A DNA stretch of 28,522 nt, taken from positions 1-28,522 of the forward strand of contig CALDSM010000081.1 of NCBI GenBank assembly GCA_937923585.1, read 5' to 3'. Of this stretch, positions 1 through 8,158 are shown piece after piece. Within the stretch, counting starts at the first letter, position 1. Each line of letters begins with the position of its first letter. Made by a program: the position numbers and the translations under genes. Source of the DNA: an uncultured bacterium. GTDB lineage: Bacteria; Hydrogenedentota; Hydrogenedentia; Hydrogenedentales; CAITNO01. The notes under the pieces were generated by a model that saw only the letters and a list, made by a program, of their open reading frames with translations, was not told the DNA's origin and did not search any database.

Positions 1-49
1 GCGACCACCGAGATCTACACTCTTTCCCTACACGACGCTCTTCCGATCT
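1..49 (+). other. Illumina adapter contamination (left end)
   Basis: The first 49 bases match the 3' part of the standard Illumina TruSeq/P5 adapter, ending in CGACGCTCTTCCGATCT. This is library-preparation sequence, not genomic DNA. The reverse complement of the same adapter closes the other end of the window. Genomic sequence begins at about base 50, and the reading frame crossing this point must not be extended into the adapter. Confidence 0.98.
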
Positions 50-360
50 CAAGCCCGCCGGGAGGAAATGCAGGCCAGAAGCGTGTAACCTGTCTATTCA
101 AACAATTCCTGGAGGAAGATGCTTTTCTCAGCGAGAACAAGAAATGCACAATGGATTGCATAATCGGCAATGATCAGCCGATACTGAAACTGACGTTTGA
201 AGTTACTCCCGTGGTTCGGGCTGATTCCGGTCTTATTTCAGTCTTGGAGAGAAGGGTTGTGGGGCCAAAGGGTAGGGTTGATGTTCTAATAAATGGTATC
301 GAATTCCGTGGGAAACGGTACGTGCTGGAAAATGGCATAATAACTCCTTATACCAATTGA
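50..360 (+). CDS. 3' end of an unknown protein, cut by the contig edge
   Basis: The frame ending at the TGA at 358-360 has no stop codon back to base 1, so the real gene very probably started upstream of the contig. An internal ATG at 151 would give a 69-residue product, but no convincing ribosome binding site precedes it. The visible C-terminal ~103 residues alternate hydrophobic and charged residues in a beta-rich way, for example VDVLINGIEF and GKRYVLENGIITPYTN. No membrane segment or known motif is recognisable. The base composition is visibly less GC-rich than the oxidoreductase gene that follows on the other strand. Function is not assigned. Confidence 0.45.
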
Positions 361-592
361 CTGGGGGATGCCTTTATTTGTGTGGAAGCCAGCATAATTA
401 CTGGGTAATGTGGATAGGGGTGGAGTGTAAAGTACAGTCTTACGACGGATTGTCCAGACGTGTCAGGCCCCACCAGCGACCGCCTAGTAATTGTTCATTC
501 GGAACGCCAATCATCTGACAAGGTAAGTGTCGGCGCTAGTCCGCTGTATCCTCTCTGGTCTAAGAAGTTTTCTACGCTTTGCGGAGAACGAA

Positions 593-3517
593 CTATTTAA
601 GCCGCGCCGCGAGCCATTCGGCGAAGTGCAGCGGCGGCTTCGTGGTGAGATGGGTGATTTGATGGCGGCAACTGGTGCCGGACGCGATCAGGTCGGTGTC
701 GGCTGGGAGGGCGTTGACCTTTTCGACGAGCGGTGCGGCCACGGCGAGGGAGAGGTCGTACTTGGCGTCGAGCGCGCCGAAGGCTCCGGCCATGCCGCAA
801 CAGCCGGTGTCGAGCAATACCGCGGAGGCGTTGGGGACCTTTTCTGCGAGGTGTCGCATGGCGGTGGTGTCGGTGAGGGCCTTGCTGTGGCAGTGGGCGT
901 GGATGGCGGCGCGGGCGGGGGTGCCGTTGAACGCAAGCGCGTCGGGCTCGCTGTCGAGGAGATCGTTCATGAATTCCTCGAACAGGAAGACGCGTTGGGC
1001 GACGTATTCGGCGCCGTCGAGATTGAGTTCCCGGTAGTCCTCTTTGAACATGGAATAGCAGGACGGTTCCAGGAAGAGGATGGGGTCGGTGCCGTCACGC
1101 AGGAGGTCGAGGTTGGTCTGGCCGAAATCGCCGACGACGTCGAGCCGGCCCATGCTGAACGCGGGGCGTCCGCAGCAGGCGTGGTCCTCGACCAGGACCA
1201 CCTCGAATCCGGCGGCTTCGAGCACGCGCACGGCGGCCCTGCCGATGTTGGGTTCATGGCAGCGCACGAAGCAGTCATCCCAGAGGATCACGCGGCCGCG
1301 CGTGCTGGATTCCCGCCTTCGCGGGAATGACGGATCATTAGTTCGTTGCACATTCTTGGGATGGCGGCGGAACCAGTTGTCGAAGCGTTGGGAGGCGTAG
1401 CGCGGCAGGGGGCGTTTCTCGCTGATGCCGAGCGTGGCGCGCATGACGCGGCGCAGGGGCTTCCATTCAAGCATCGCGTTGGCAAGCGACGGCATGAGGC
1501 AGCCGGCCGCGCCGAGCAGGTCCACGCGGCTGAACACGCGCGCCTTGAGCGGCACGCCGTGCTTCTGCTGCCGCGCGTGCATCAATTCGGCCTTGAGCAG
1601 GGACAGGTTCACATTGGACGGGCACTCGGTGCCGCAGCCGCGGCAGGCGATGCAGTTGCTGAGTGCCTGTTCCAGTTCGTCGGCTTGCAGGGGGCCGTTC
1701 GGGGATTGGATGCGGCCCTCAAGGACGGCGCGGATGAGATTGGCGCGTCCGCGGGTGGACATGAGTTCTTCGCCGGTGGCTTGGTAGGTCGGGCACATGA
1801 CCGGCGGGTCTTTGCGGCAGCCGCCGCAGCCGTTGCATTGTTCCAGGTTGCCGACGAAGGAATGATCCTTGGCGGCAAACTCGAGCAGGGGTTCAAAGGG
1901 AAGCCTGATTTCCGCGCCGTCGCCCTGGCGCAGATTGGTGTCCATCTTGTAGCGGCCGTCATCGAGAATCTTGCCCGGGTTTAGCAGGTTCTTGGGGTCG
2001 AAGGCGGTCTTGATGCTTTGCATCAGCGAGACCATTTCGGGACCGATGTGTCCGGCGACGAACTCGGTGTGGGCAATGCCGACGCCGTGCTCGGCGACGA
2101 TGGAGCCCTTGTAGGCGCTGACCAGGTCGGCAACGTCCTCGCACAGTTTGCGGAAGCGGCGGATATCGCCGCCCTTGTGCATGTCGACCATGGGCCGCAC
2201 GTGGAGCAGGCCCGCGCCGACATGGCCGTAGAAGGACGCATCGAATCCGGAGCCGTGAATCAGTTTCTGCAGGTCGCGGGTGTATTCGGGCAGGCGCTCG
2301 GGCGGCACGCACATGTCCTCGATGCCCGCGGCGGGTTTGGCGGCGCCGGGACAGCCGGTGAGCAGGGACAGGCCCGACTTGCGCAGGTTCCAGATGAGCG
2401 CCATTTCGCGAGGGTCGGTGAAGATGCGCGTGCGCATGCCGAGGCCGAGCTGTTCGAGCAGCGGGAGCTTTTCGCGCTCGTCGTCGTAGAACTCAACGAT
2501 GAGGATGGAGCCGCAGGTCTTGGTGTCGAGTTCGAGCAGGTCGCGGGCGGACTGGAAGGCGCGCTGTCCGCGGGTCTGGCCGAAGAGGGTGTCGTCAATA
2601 TTCTCGATGGCGGCGGGCTGGAGCGGGCGGATGGCCAGCGACGCATCGAAAGCGTCCTGCGGCGTGTCGAAGAAGATGAGGCCGAGTCCCTTGGACTTGG
2701 GCAGGGGCAGCACGCGGAGCGTGGCGGAGCAGATGAGGGCGAGCGTGCCCTCGCTACCACCGATGAGGGGGACTGGATTCCCGCCTTCGCGGGAATGACG
2801 GGAACTCCCGGAGCCGGCGAGGACGCCGGCGCTCCCAGTGGCGGGGATGTCGGTGGTGCGGAGGTAGCGGTCCACGCCGTAGCCGGGCCAGCGCTTGCAG
2901 ATGCGGTCGTGGTAGCGTTCGCGGATTTCTTCGGCTTTGCCGGTGATGAGTTGGTCGAGCGTTTCCATGATCCGGGGCAGCGCGCCGGGGCGGAGTTCGA
3001 CGACGGTGCCGTCGGCCATCACGGCCTCGATGGACTCCACGTGGCTGATGGTGGTGCCGTAGATGGGGGCGCGGGCGCCGGAGGAGTCGTTGGCGATCAT
3101 GCCGCCGAGGGTGGCGCGGGAACTGGTGGCCACGTCGGGGCCAAAGGTGAGACCGTGGGTTTGCAGGAAGGCGTTGAGCTGGTCGAGCACCACGCCGGCC
3201 CCTACCCGCACGGTGCGTTTGTCGGGGTCAAATTCGCCGATGCCGCGGTTGTACCGGGAGAAATCCACAATCAGGCCGTCGCCCAGCGCCGCCCCCGCGA
3301 GGCCGCTGCCCGCGCCGCGGGCGGTGACGGACACCCCGGCCGCGGCCGCGGCCGTCATGATTGCGGCGGCCTCCTGCGTTCCTTTGGGAAAGGCGACCGC
3401 CGCCGGCACAAGCTGGTGGAGCGACGCGTCGGTGGCAAACATCTGACGGGTCAGGTCGTCGCAACGGATGTCCAAGCCCGTTTCGCGGGCTATCTTGCGG
3501 CATTGTTCGGTAAACAT
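593..3517 (-). CDS. FAD-linked oxidase fused to Fe-S/CCG domains (YdiJ/GlcD-GlcF type)
   Basis: This is a large flavin dehydrogenase of the D-2-hydroxyacid (glycolate, D-lactate, D-2-hydroxyglutarate) group, passing electrons from FAD to Fe-S clusters; the exact substrate cannot be read here. The 974 residues run: FAD-binding type-4 domain (~20-215), FAD-oxidase C domain (~255-525, with YGHVGAGLLHVR and AEHGVG), two [4Fe-4S] motifs (Cys 561/564/567/575 in CNGCGGCRKDPPVMCP and Cys 622/625/628/632 in CIACRGCGTECP), then two CCG modules (HACCGRP near 780, TGCCGMAG near 905). This order and length match E. coli YdiJ (~1,018 aa). The start at 3517 is chosen because AGGA lies 6 nt upstream; an in-frame ATG at 3550 has no well-spaced site. 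Two palindromic repeats lie in frame, adding residues ~225-250 and ~725-739. It is divergent from the glycosyltransferase gene. Confidence 0.9.
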   Translation of the reverse strand: MFTEQCRKIARETGLDIRCDDLTRQMFATDASLHQLVPAAVAFPKGTQEAAAIMTAAAAAGVSVTARGAGSGLAGAALGDGLIVDFSRYNRGIGEFDPDKRTVRVGAGVVLDQLNAFLQTHGLTFGPDVATSSRATLGGMIANDSSGARAPIYGTTISHVESIEAVMADGTVVELRPGALPRIMETLDQLITGKAEEIRERYHDRICKRWPGYGVDRYLRTTDIPATGSAGVLAGSGSSRHSREGGNPVPLIGGSEGTLALICSATLRVLPLPKSKGLGLIFFDTPQDAFDASLAIRPLQPAAIENIDDTLFGQTRGQRAFQSARDLLELDTKTCGSILIVEFYDDEREKLPLLEQLGLGMRTRIFTDPREMALIWNLRKSGLSLLTGCPGAAKPAAGIEDMCVPPERLPEYTRDLQKLIHGSGFDASFYGHVGAGLLHVRPMVDMHKGGDIRRFRKLCEDVADLVSAYKGSIVAEHGVGIAHTEFVAGHIGPEMVSLMQSIKTAFDPKNLLNPGKILDDGRYKMDTNLRQGDGAEIRLPFEPLLEFAAKDHSFVGNLEQCNGCGGCRKDPPVMCPTYQATGEELMSTRGRANLIRAVLEGRIQSPNGPLQADELEQALSNCIACRGCGTECPSNVNLSLLKAELMHARQQKHGVPLKARVFSRVDLLGAAGCLMPSLANAMLEWKPLRRVMRATLGISEKRPLPRYASQRFDNWFRRHPKNVQRTNDPSFPRRRESSTRGRVILWDDCFVRCHEPNIGRAAVRVLEAAGFEVVLVEDHACCGRPAFSMGRLDVVGDFGQTNLDLLRDGTDPILFLEPSCYSMFKEDYRELNLDGAEYVAQRVFLFEEFMNDLLDSEPDALAFNGTPARAAIHAHCHSKALTDTTAMRHLAEKVPNASAVLLDTGCCGMAGAFGALDAKYDLSLAVAAPLVEKVNALPADTDLIASGTSCRHQITHLTTKPPLHFAEWLAARLK
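1307..1333. repeat. Palindromic repeat inside the oxidoreductase gene, copy 1
   Basis: A 27-bp sequence with core ATTCCCGCCTTCGCGGGAAT, an inverted repeat with a 9-bp stem, followed by GACGG. An identical 27-bp copy lies at 2775-2801 and related copies at 16714-16806. It is read through in frame and encodes the stretch SFPRRRES, between the Fe-S domain and the first CCG module. Confidence 0.9.
2775..2836. repeat. Palindromic repeat copy 2 plus an adjacent second repeat type
   Basis: 2775-2801 is identical to 1307-1333 and encodes SRHSREGGNP. Immediately next, about 2809-2834, is a second GC-rich imperfect palindrome (GGAGCCGGCG ... CGCCGGCGCTCC) encoding SAGVLAGSG. Together they form an in-frame insertion of roughly 24 residues just before the conserved GGSEGTLALI segment of the FAD-binding domain. 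Confidence 0.85.
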
Positions 3518-3564
3518 TTCCAGTCCTGTCTGGGTCGTCCAACACTGCATTCCACCGGGAATGA

Positions 3565-3594
3565 TTGGTTAAATACGGCCGGGAACGGTAGAAT
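3565..3594 (+). promoter_or_regulatory. Candidate sigma-70 promoter for the glycosyltransferase operon
   Basis: TTGGTT at 3565-3570 and TAGAAT at 3589-3594 are separated by 18 bp, about 30 bp before the ATG at 3624. The -10 matches the consensus at 5 of 6 positions; the -35 is weak. It lies in the divergent intergenic gap shared with the oxidoreductase gene. Confidence 0.4.
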
Positions 3595-3623
3595 ACGCCA
3601 TAAAGGTCCGCATATTCAGCCTC

Positions 3624-5246
3624 ATGAACACGCAAGTCCCATTCACTCCTGAAAACAGCCCGGACGCGCCGTTGGCGCGCCCGTCGAGGCGCGTGCTGCT
3701 GGCGGTGGCGGCGATACTGCTGCTGGGCCTGGGTTTGCGCCTGTATAACCTGGGCGCGCGCAGCATGTGGTACGACGAGGGGTTCTCGCTGGGCATGGCC
3801 AGCAAGGTGCCGGAAAGCCTGACCGTCTTCAACCCCGCCGTGTATGACGAGCCCCCCATGATGGGATTGGTGGCCTGGACGGGGGAGCAACTTGCCGGGC
3901 TGGCCGGGCTCACGCGCGGGTTCTGGCCCTATGACGCCTGCGTGAAGCTGCCGCAGGTTCTCTTCGCCATGCTTTCGCTGCTCTTTGCGTGGGGGGCGTT
4001 CCGCAGGCTGCTCCGCAGCGAGACCGCGGCGCTGCTGGGCGCGGCGCTGTGCGCCGTAACGCCGTTCCAGGTGTACTACGCGCAGGAACTGCGCGCCTAT
4101 GCGCCGTACATCTGCCTTTCCTCGGCGCTGCTGTACTGTTCGCTGCGCGCCGTGGAGGAGAACCAGGCGCGCTGGTGGGCGGGCGTGGCCGCGGCGATGA
4201 CGCTGCTGCCTTACACGCACTTCTTCTCCGTTTGGAACATCGCACTGTTCAACCTTTTCTTCATGGGGCTCATTGCGGCCGGCAGGCGCGGGCTGTTTCG
4301 TCCGTGGATCGTCTCGCAGATCGCGGCGTTCCTTCTGGTGCTGCCGGCGCTCCTGCAGATGTGGCATGTGAACAACACCTTCACGCATGTGACCAACATC
4401 TACACGGTGCTGCCGACCATCAAGCACGGGTTCATCACGCTCAAGACTTTTCTCGCCGGGTATACCCCGCGCAGCGGGGTCTATTGGCCGTTGTTTCTAT
4501 TGGGTTCGGGGCTGTATCTGGCGGGGCTCTGGCGGCTGCGCGCGCGGCGGCCCGCGCTGGCACTGTCCGTGCTGCTGACGGTGGCGCCGATCTTCGCCAA
4601 CATCGCCGTGTGGCGCCTGCGCGACTTTCCTATGTACGAGCACCGGCTGTTCCTCTTCTCCGGCATGGTCTTCTGCGGGGTTGTGGGGCTGGGCCTGACC
4701 GGGCTGCGGCCTCGCGCCGTGCAGTGGGCGGCGGGGGTTGCCGTGTTCGCGCTGATGATGCCCTGCCTGGCGGACTATTACCGGCAGAACCTGCACCCAG
4801 GCATGGACCACCGCATGGGGGTGCGGTACAAGGTGGATGTGCGCGGCGCTGCGCAGTACATTGCCGCGCATGCGCAGCCGGGTGACGTGGTCGGTCATTC
4901 GAGCCACTTTTCCCAGTGCCCGATGCTGTACTACATGGAGGGGAAGGGGATTCCCCAGAGCACGCTCCGGCTCACCGAGGGCGAACGTGCCGGGTTCCTG
5001 AACGCGCTGCCGAACCCGCGCATGTGGGAGAATCTGGGAATGATACCGCGCATGCTTCCGGAGGTCGCGGCGGAGGGGAAGCGGATGTGGTATGTGGAGA
5101 CCTGGTGGGAACCCTGGGAGGTTCCGCCGCATGTGCAGGACATGCGCCGCTGGCTTGAAGCGCACGGCCGTCAGGTTGATTTCCGGCAGTATGACGGGAT
5201 TACGGTGACGCTCTTTGAACTAAAACACGAGGGGAAGACATCTTGA
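3624..5246 (+). CDS. Polytopic GT39/ArnT-like (GT-C) glycosyltransferase
   Basis: A 540-residue integral membrane protein. After a short Pro-rich cytoplasmic tail, the first helix (residues ~24-42, VLLAVAAILLLGLGLRL) is followed by ARSMWYDEGFS, whose Asp-Glu pair in the first external loop is the hallmark of GT-C enzymes using polyprenyl-phosphate sugar donors. A second family-like motif, VYYAQELRAYA, follows at ~150. About ten hydrophobic segments extend to residue ~385, then a soluble C-terminal domain of ~150 residues. Such enzymes attach sugars to lipids or proteins on the outer face of the membrane; donor and acceptor cannot be inferred. No strong ribosome binding site precedes the ATG. 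The stop codon overlaps the TTG start of the next gene, so translation is probably coupled. Confidence 0.82.
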   Translation: MNTQVPFTPENSPDAPLARPSRRVLLAVAAILLLGLGLRLYNLGARSMWYDEGFSLGMASKVPESLTVFNPAVYDEPPMMGLVAWTGEQLAGLAGLTRGFWPYDACVKLPQVLFAMLSLLFAWGAFRRLLRSETAALLGAALCAVTPFQVYYAQELRAYAPYICLSSALLYCSLRAVEENQARWWAGVAAAMTLLPYTHFFSVWNIALFNLFFMGLIAAGRRGLFRPWIVSQIAAFLLVLPALLQMWHVNNTFTHVTNIYTVLPTIKHGFITLKTFLAGYTPRSGVYWPLFLLGSGLYLAGLWRLRARRPALALSVLLTVAPIFANIAVWRLRDFPMYEHRLFLFSGMVFCGVVGLGLTGLRPRAVQWAAGVAVFALMMPCLADYYRQNLHPGMDHRMGVRYKVDVRGAAQYIAAHAQPGDVVGHSSHFSQCPMLYYMEGKGIPQSTLRLTEGERAGFLNALPNPRMWENLGMIPRMLPEVAAEGKRMWYVETWWEPWEVPPHVQDMRRWLEAHGRQVDFRQYDGITVTLFELKHEGKTS

Positions 5247-6670
5247 ACCGAACCGTGGTGGCGATGATTGTCCTATTCTGCGCGGGCGCGGCGCTGCTGG
5301 GCGCGGGCGCGTGGCTGGCGTTGAGCGGCCCCGGCGACCGGGGCGCGGCGGACCGGCCCGACGTGGTGCTGCTGGTGCTCGACGCGCTGCGGGCGGACCG
5401 GCCGGGCATGGAGCGCAACGGACAGCCGCTGATGCCGTATCTGGAGGAGCTGAAGAAGGAGTCGCTGGTTTTCACCAACGCCGTCACGCAGTGCAGTTGG
5501 ACGCGGCCGTCCATGGCCACGATGTTCACGTCGCTGCACGCGGCCGCGCACCAGGTCTATTTTGACAGCGTGCAGCAGGAAAGCGGCAAGACCTTCGCGG
5601 CGGCGCTGCCGCAGCAACTGGAGACGCTGGCGGAGTACCTGAAGGCGAACGGATACCGGACGGCGGGTGTGCAGACGAACGGCAACCTCAAGCGCGAACT
5701 GGGCTTTGCGCAGGGTTTCGACCACTATGACTTTTTTCACGACGCCCCGGCGGCACAAATCACCGACGCCGCGATCAAGACGATGGGCACCCTGGGGGAC
5801 CAGGGGCCGCGGTTCCTGTATGTCCATTACATTGACCCCCACCTGCCCTATGTGCCGCCCGAGGCATACCGCGCGATGCTCGGTTGGCCGCTGAAGATCA
5901 CGCCGGAAGAGACCGCGACCGTGACGGACTTCATGGGCTACTTCCAGGACTATATTGAATTCATCACCGGCCTCAAACCGGTGCCCGCCTATCCGCAGCT
6001 TTCCGAGGAGGGCCGCGAAGCGGTGCGGCTGCTGTACGACGCCGAAGTCCGGTTCAACGACGACCAGGTGCGGCGGTTGATGGCAGAAGTGCGCACGAAA
6101 TGGCCGAAGGCCATTGTCATTGTCACGGCGGACCACGGCGAGCATCTGTGGGACCACCAGTTCCTGAGCCACGCCATGACGCTGTATGACGAACTGACGC
6201 GGGTGCCGTTCATTGTCAGCGGACCCGGTTTGGCGCCGGGCCGCACGGACGCGCCCGTGGGGCTGGTGGACCTGATGCCGTCCATTGCCGAGAAGGCGGG
6301 CACGCCGCCGCAGCCCTGGTGGCAGGGCCGTTCCGTCTTCGGCGACATTCCGAAAGACCGCGTGCTGTTTTCATACACGCAGAGCAACTCGCCGCGCTAC
6401 AACATTCACCTGGAAATGGCGCAGCAGGGCTCACTGAAACTCATCGTGAACCGCAAGAAGGAGAACGCGGACGAGTTGTATGACCTGTCCGCGGACCCGC
6501 ACGAGCTGAAGAACATTATAGGGCAGCATCCGGCGGAGGCCGAAAGGTTCCGCAAGCTGATTGACGCCCACCGCCTGGCCAACGAGAAGGCGCGGCGCAG
6601 CGCCCGCGAACAGGTGGTGCTCGACGCGGAAACGCTCGAACAGCAGCGAAAACTGGGGTATGGACGCTGA
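5243..6670 (+). CDS. Membrane-anchored sulfatase-fold hydrolase/transferase, Thr nucleophile
   Basis: 475 residues of the alkaline phosphatase/sulfatase superfamily, with an N-terminal signal-anchor (residues ~5-28). Metal-site elements are visible: VVLLVLDALRAD (Asp47), VTADHGEHLWDH (Asp297, His298) and SHAMTLYDELTRVPF (His310). The nucleophile segment reads SWTRPSMATMFTS: Thr87 occupies the place where true sulfatases have the Cys that becomes formylglycine. The protein is therefore unlikely to be a classical formylglycine sulfatase; Thr at this site fits phosphotransferase or phosphodiesterase members of the fold. The start is TTG at 5243, with AGGGGA 7 nt upstream, overlapping the preceding glycosyltransferase stop. 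The pairing suggests joint action on an exported glycan or lipid, which is an inference. Confidence 0.82.
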   Translation: MNRTVVAMIVLFCAGAALLGAGAWLALSGPGDRGAADRPDVVLLVLDALRADRPGMERNGQPLMPYLEELKKESLVFTNAVTQCSWTRPSMATMFTSLHAAAHQVYFDSVQQESGKTFAAALPQQLETLAEYLKANGYRTAGVQTNGNLKRELGFAQGFDHYDFFHDAPAAQITDAAIKTMGTLGDQGPRFLYVHYIDPHLPYVPPEAYRAMLGWPLKITPEETATVTDFMGYFQDYIEFITGLKPVPAYPQLSEEGREAVRLLYDAEVRFNDDQVRRLMAEVRTKWPKAIVIVTADHGEHLWDHQFLSHAMTLYDELTRVPFIVSGPGLAPGRTDAPVGLVDLMPSIAEKAGTPPQPWWQGRSVFGDIPKDRVLFSYTQSNSPRYNIHLEMAQQGSLKLIVNRKKENADELYDLSADPHELKNIIGQHPAEAERFRKLIDAHRLANEKARRSAREQVVLDAETLEQQRKLGYGR

Positions 6671-7538
6671 GGCCGGCGGCATTATCCGCATCGGCCCGGC
6701 GGGGTGGTCCTATCCGGACTGGAAGGGCATCGTGTATCCGCCGGGCATGCCCAAGAACCGCCATCCGCTGTCGCTGCTGAGCGGGTGGTTCGATACGGTC
6801 GAGGTCAACAGCTCCTTCTACCGGTTGCCCGATCCAAACCATGCCGTCGCATGGATACACCAGGTGGAGCACAACCCCCGTTTTCTCTTTACGGTCAAGC
6901 TGTGGCAAGGTTTCACGCACGAGGGGGAGTGGCCCGGCGATGCCGCCGTGCGCGCCTATGCCAGGGGTATCCTCCCCTTTCTCGACGCGGGCCGGTTGGG
7001 CGCCGTGCTGGCGCAGTTTCCCTGGAGTTTCCGGCGCACGCCCGAGGCGCGCAGGCGGCTGGCGCAAATCGCGGTGGCGTTTCGCGAACTGCCCTTGGCC
7101 GTCGAGGTCCGCCACACTTCATGGGACGTGCCGGAGTTCTACGCTTCTCTCAAGGAGCTTGGAATCGCCTTCTGCAACATTGACCAGCCGGTGTTGCACG
7201 ACTGCATCCCGCCCTCGGAGAAGGTGACCGCGCGCTTTGCCTATGCGCGGCTGCACGGGCGCAATGCGGAGCATTGGTTCCGCGCCGAGTCGGGCCGTAA
7301 TGACCGGTACAACTATCTGTACAAGGGCGCGGAACTGGATGAATGGGTGGAGAAGGTGCGGAACATGAAGAAACAGGTCAATGACCTGTTCATGATCACG
7401 AACAACCACTACCGCGGGCAGGCGGTGGTCAACGCGATAGAGATGCAGTCGGCGCTGGGCATCCTGCCGCAAAACCCCGCGCCGTGGCTGGTGGACTACT
7501 ACGAGCAGTTGAAGGCATGCAGGACGGGCGCGGAATAG
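6660..7538 (+). CDS. DUF72 (YecE-like) TIM-barrel protein
   Basis: 292 residues matching the DUF72 family (PF01904) over its whole length: IRIGPAGWSYPDWKGIVYP at the N-terminus, VEVNSSFYRLP, FLFTVKLWQ, LGAVLAQFPWSF, LAVEVRHTSW, YARLHGRNAEHWF and a closing NNHYRGQAVVNA. The biochemical role of the family is not established. The ATG at 6660 is preferred over the in-frame ATG at 6561, which would run 110 bp into the sulfatase-fold gene; with the chosen start the overlap is 11 bp. It is the third gene of the tight plus-strand operon. Its last 100 codons are duplicated at 9621-9920 with one amino-acid change. Confidence 0.9.
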   Translation: MDAEAGGIIRIGPAGWSYPDWKGIVYPPGMPKNRHPLSLLSGWFDTVEVNSSFYRLPDPNHAVAWIHQVEHNPRFLFTVKLWQGFTHEGEWPGDAAVRAYARGILPFLDAGRLGAVLAQFPWSFRRTPEARRRLAQIAVAFRELPLAVEVRHTSWDVPEFYASLKELGIAFCNIDQPVLHDCIPPSEKVTARFAYARLHGRNAEHWFRAESGRNDRYNYLYKGAELDEWVEKVRNMKKQVNDLFMITNNHYRGQAVVNAIEMQSALGILPQNPAPWLVDYYEQLKACRTGAE

Positions 7539-7604
7539 ACTAGCAAGAGTTCGGTCTTTGATCCCCCCCTCCAAGGGGGACCAAGACATTTGTGCAAACG
7601 GTAG
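7239..7604 (+). repeat. Left direct repeat: DUF72 3' end plus trailing repeat
   Basis: 7239-7568 matches 9621-9950 over 330 bp with 6 mismatches. The match resumes beyond an 88-bp gap (present only in the right copy) and runs to GTAG at 7604 versus 10074. Of five coding mismatches, four are synonymous; the fifth changes Ile to Leu. The two copies bracket 7605-9620. Confidence 0.95.
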
Positions 7605-8139
7605 AACGGTGTTCTTGCCTTGTGTGGTCCAATGTGATGTGACAAGGGAGACTAATAGAAGTCTCTGCCACTATAGCCTTGATTATGACAACCATTTCGA
7701 TGGAGATGACTGCGCGGATCCATATGCAGCACGGCCGACCCCAGCTACCGGCACAGAGCCGCAGGTAGTTATTGATACATGCTTGACCGCGCTGCCGACA
7801 CTGGGCATGTATAATTACATCATATTCATTGTCCCTCTTATTCATGAGGTGGAGCCCGACAATTCATATACATACCCACTGGGCTTTACGTATAGCGACG
7901 GAAAGTACGCATTTGTACGGTGTGACAACAATTATGGATTCGCGCTCACAATAGCCCACGAATTGGGTCACATGCTGGGTGCGCTACCCGATTTATATGA
8001 GTCGGAAAATCCGAATTATGGCTTATACAATGACACCGTGAACCTTATGGGCGACGGTACGAGCAGCACGGTTTTGCGGAAAGACCAATGGGACCTGGTC
8101 AACAGAAAGACCGTTGCACGGTTCGGCTATCAGCAATGA
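7558..8139 (+). CDS. M6-like zinc metalloprotease, apparently 5'-truncated
   Basis: The frame encodes up to 193 residues. Residues 134-145 read HELGHMLGALPD followed by LYE, closely resembling the M6 (immune inhibitor A-like) zincin motif HExGHxLGxPDxYD, with His134, Glu135 and His138 as expected zinc/catalytic residues. NLMGDG at ~162-167 is a plausible Met-turn, and QWDLVNRKTVARFGY resembles the conserved end of these domains. The first 16 or so codons are translated repeat DNA (TTG at 7558; in-frame GTG at 7609), no signal peptide is seen, and no good ribosome binding site precedes it. The family is normally secreted and longer, so this is likely a remnant whose N-terminal part was lost at the repeat junction. 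Composition is lower in GC than the flanks. The next gene follows after 19 bp. Confidence 0.65.
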   Translation: MIPPSKGDQDICANGRTVFLPCVVQCDVTRETNRSLCHYSLDYDNHFDGDDCADPYAARPTPATGTEPQVVIDTCLTALPTLGMYNYIIFIVPLIHEVEPDNSYTYPLGFTYSDGKYAFVRCDNNYGFALTIAHELGHMLGALPDLYESENPNYGLYNDTVNLMGDGTSSTVLRKDQWDLVNRKTVARFGYQQ

Positions 8140-8158
8140 ATCTACTGGGAGCAACGTG

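Noticed and set aside
2018..3652. A 544-codon plus-strand open frame
   Set aside because: Antisense shadow of the FAD/Fe-S oxidoreductase, low-complexity composition, no domain.
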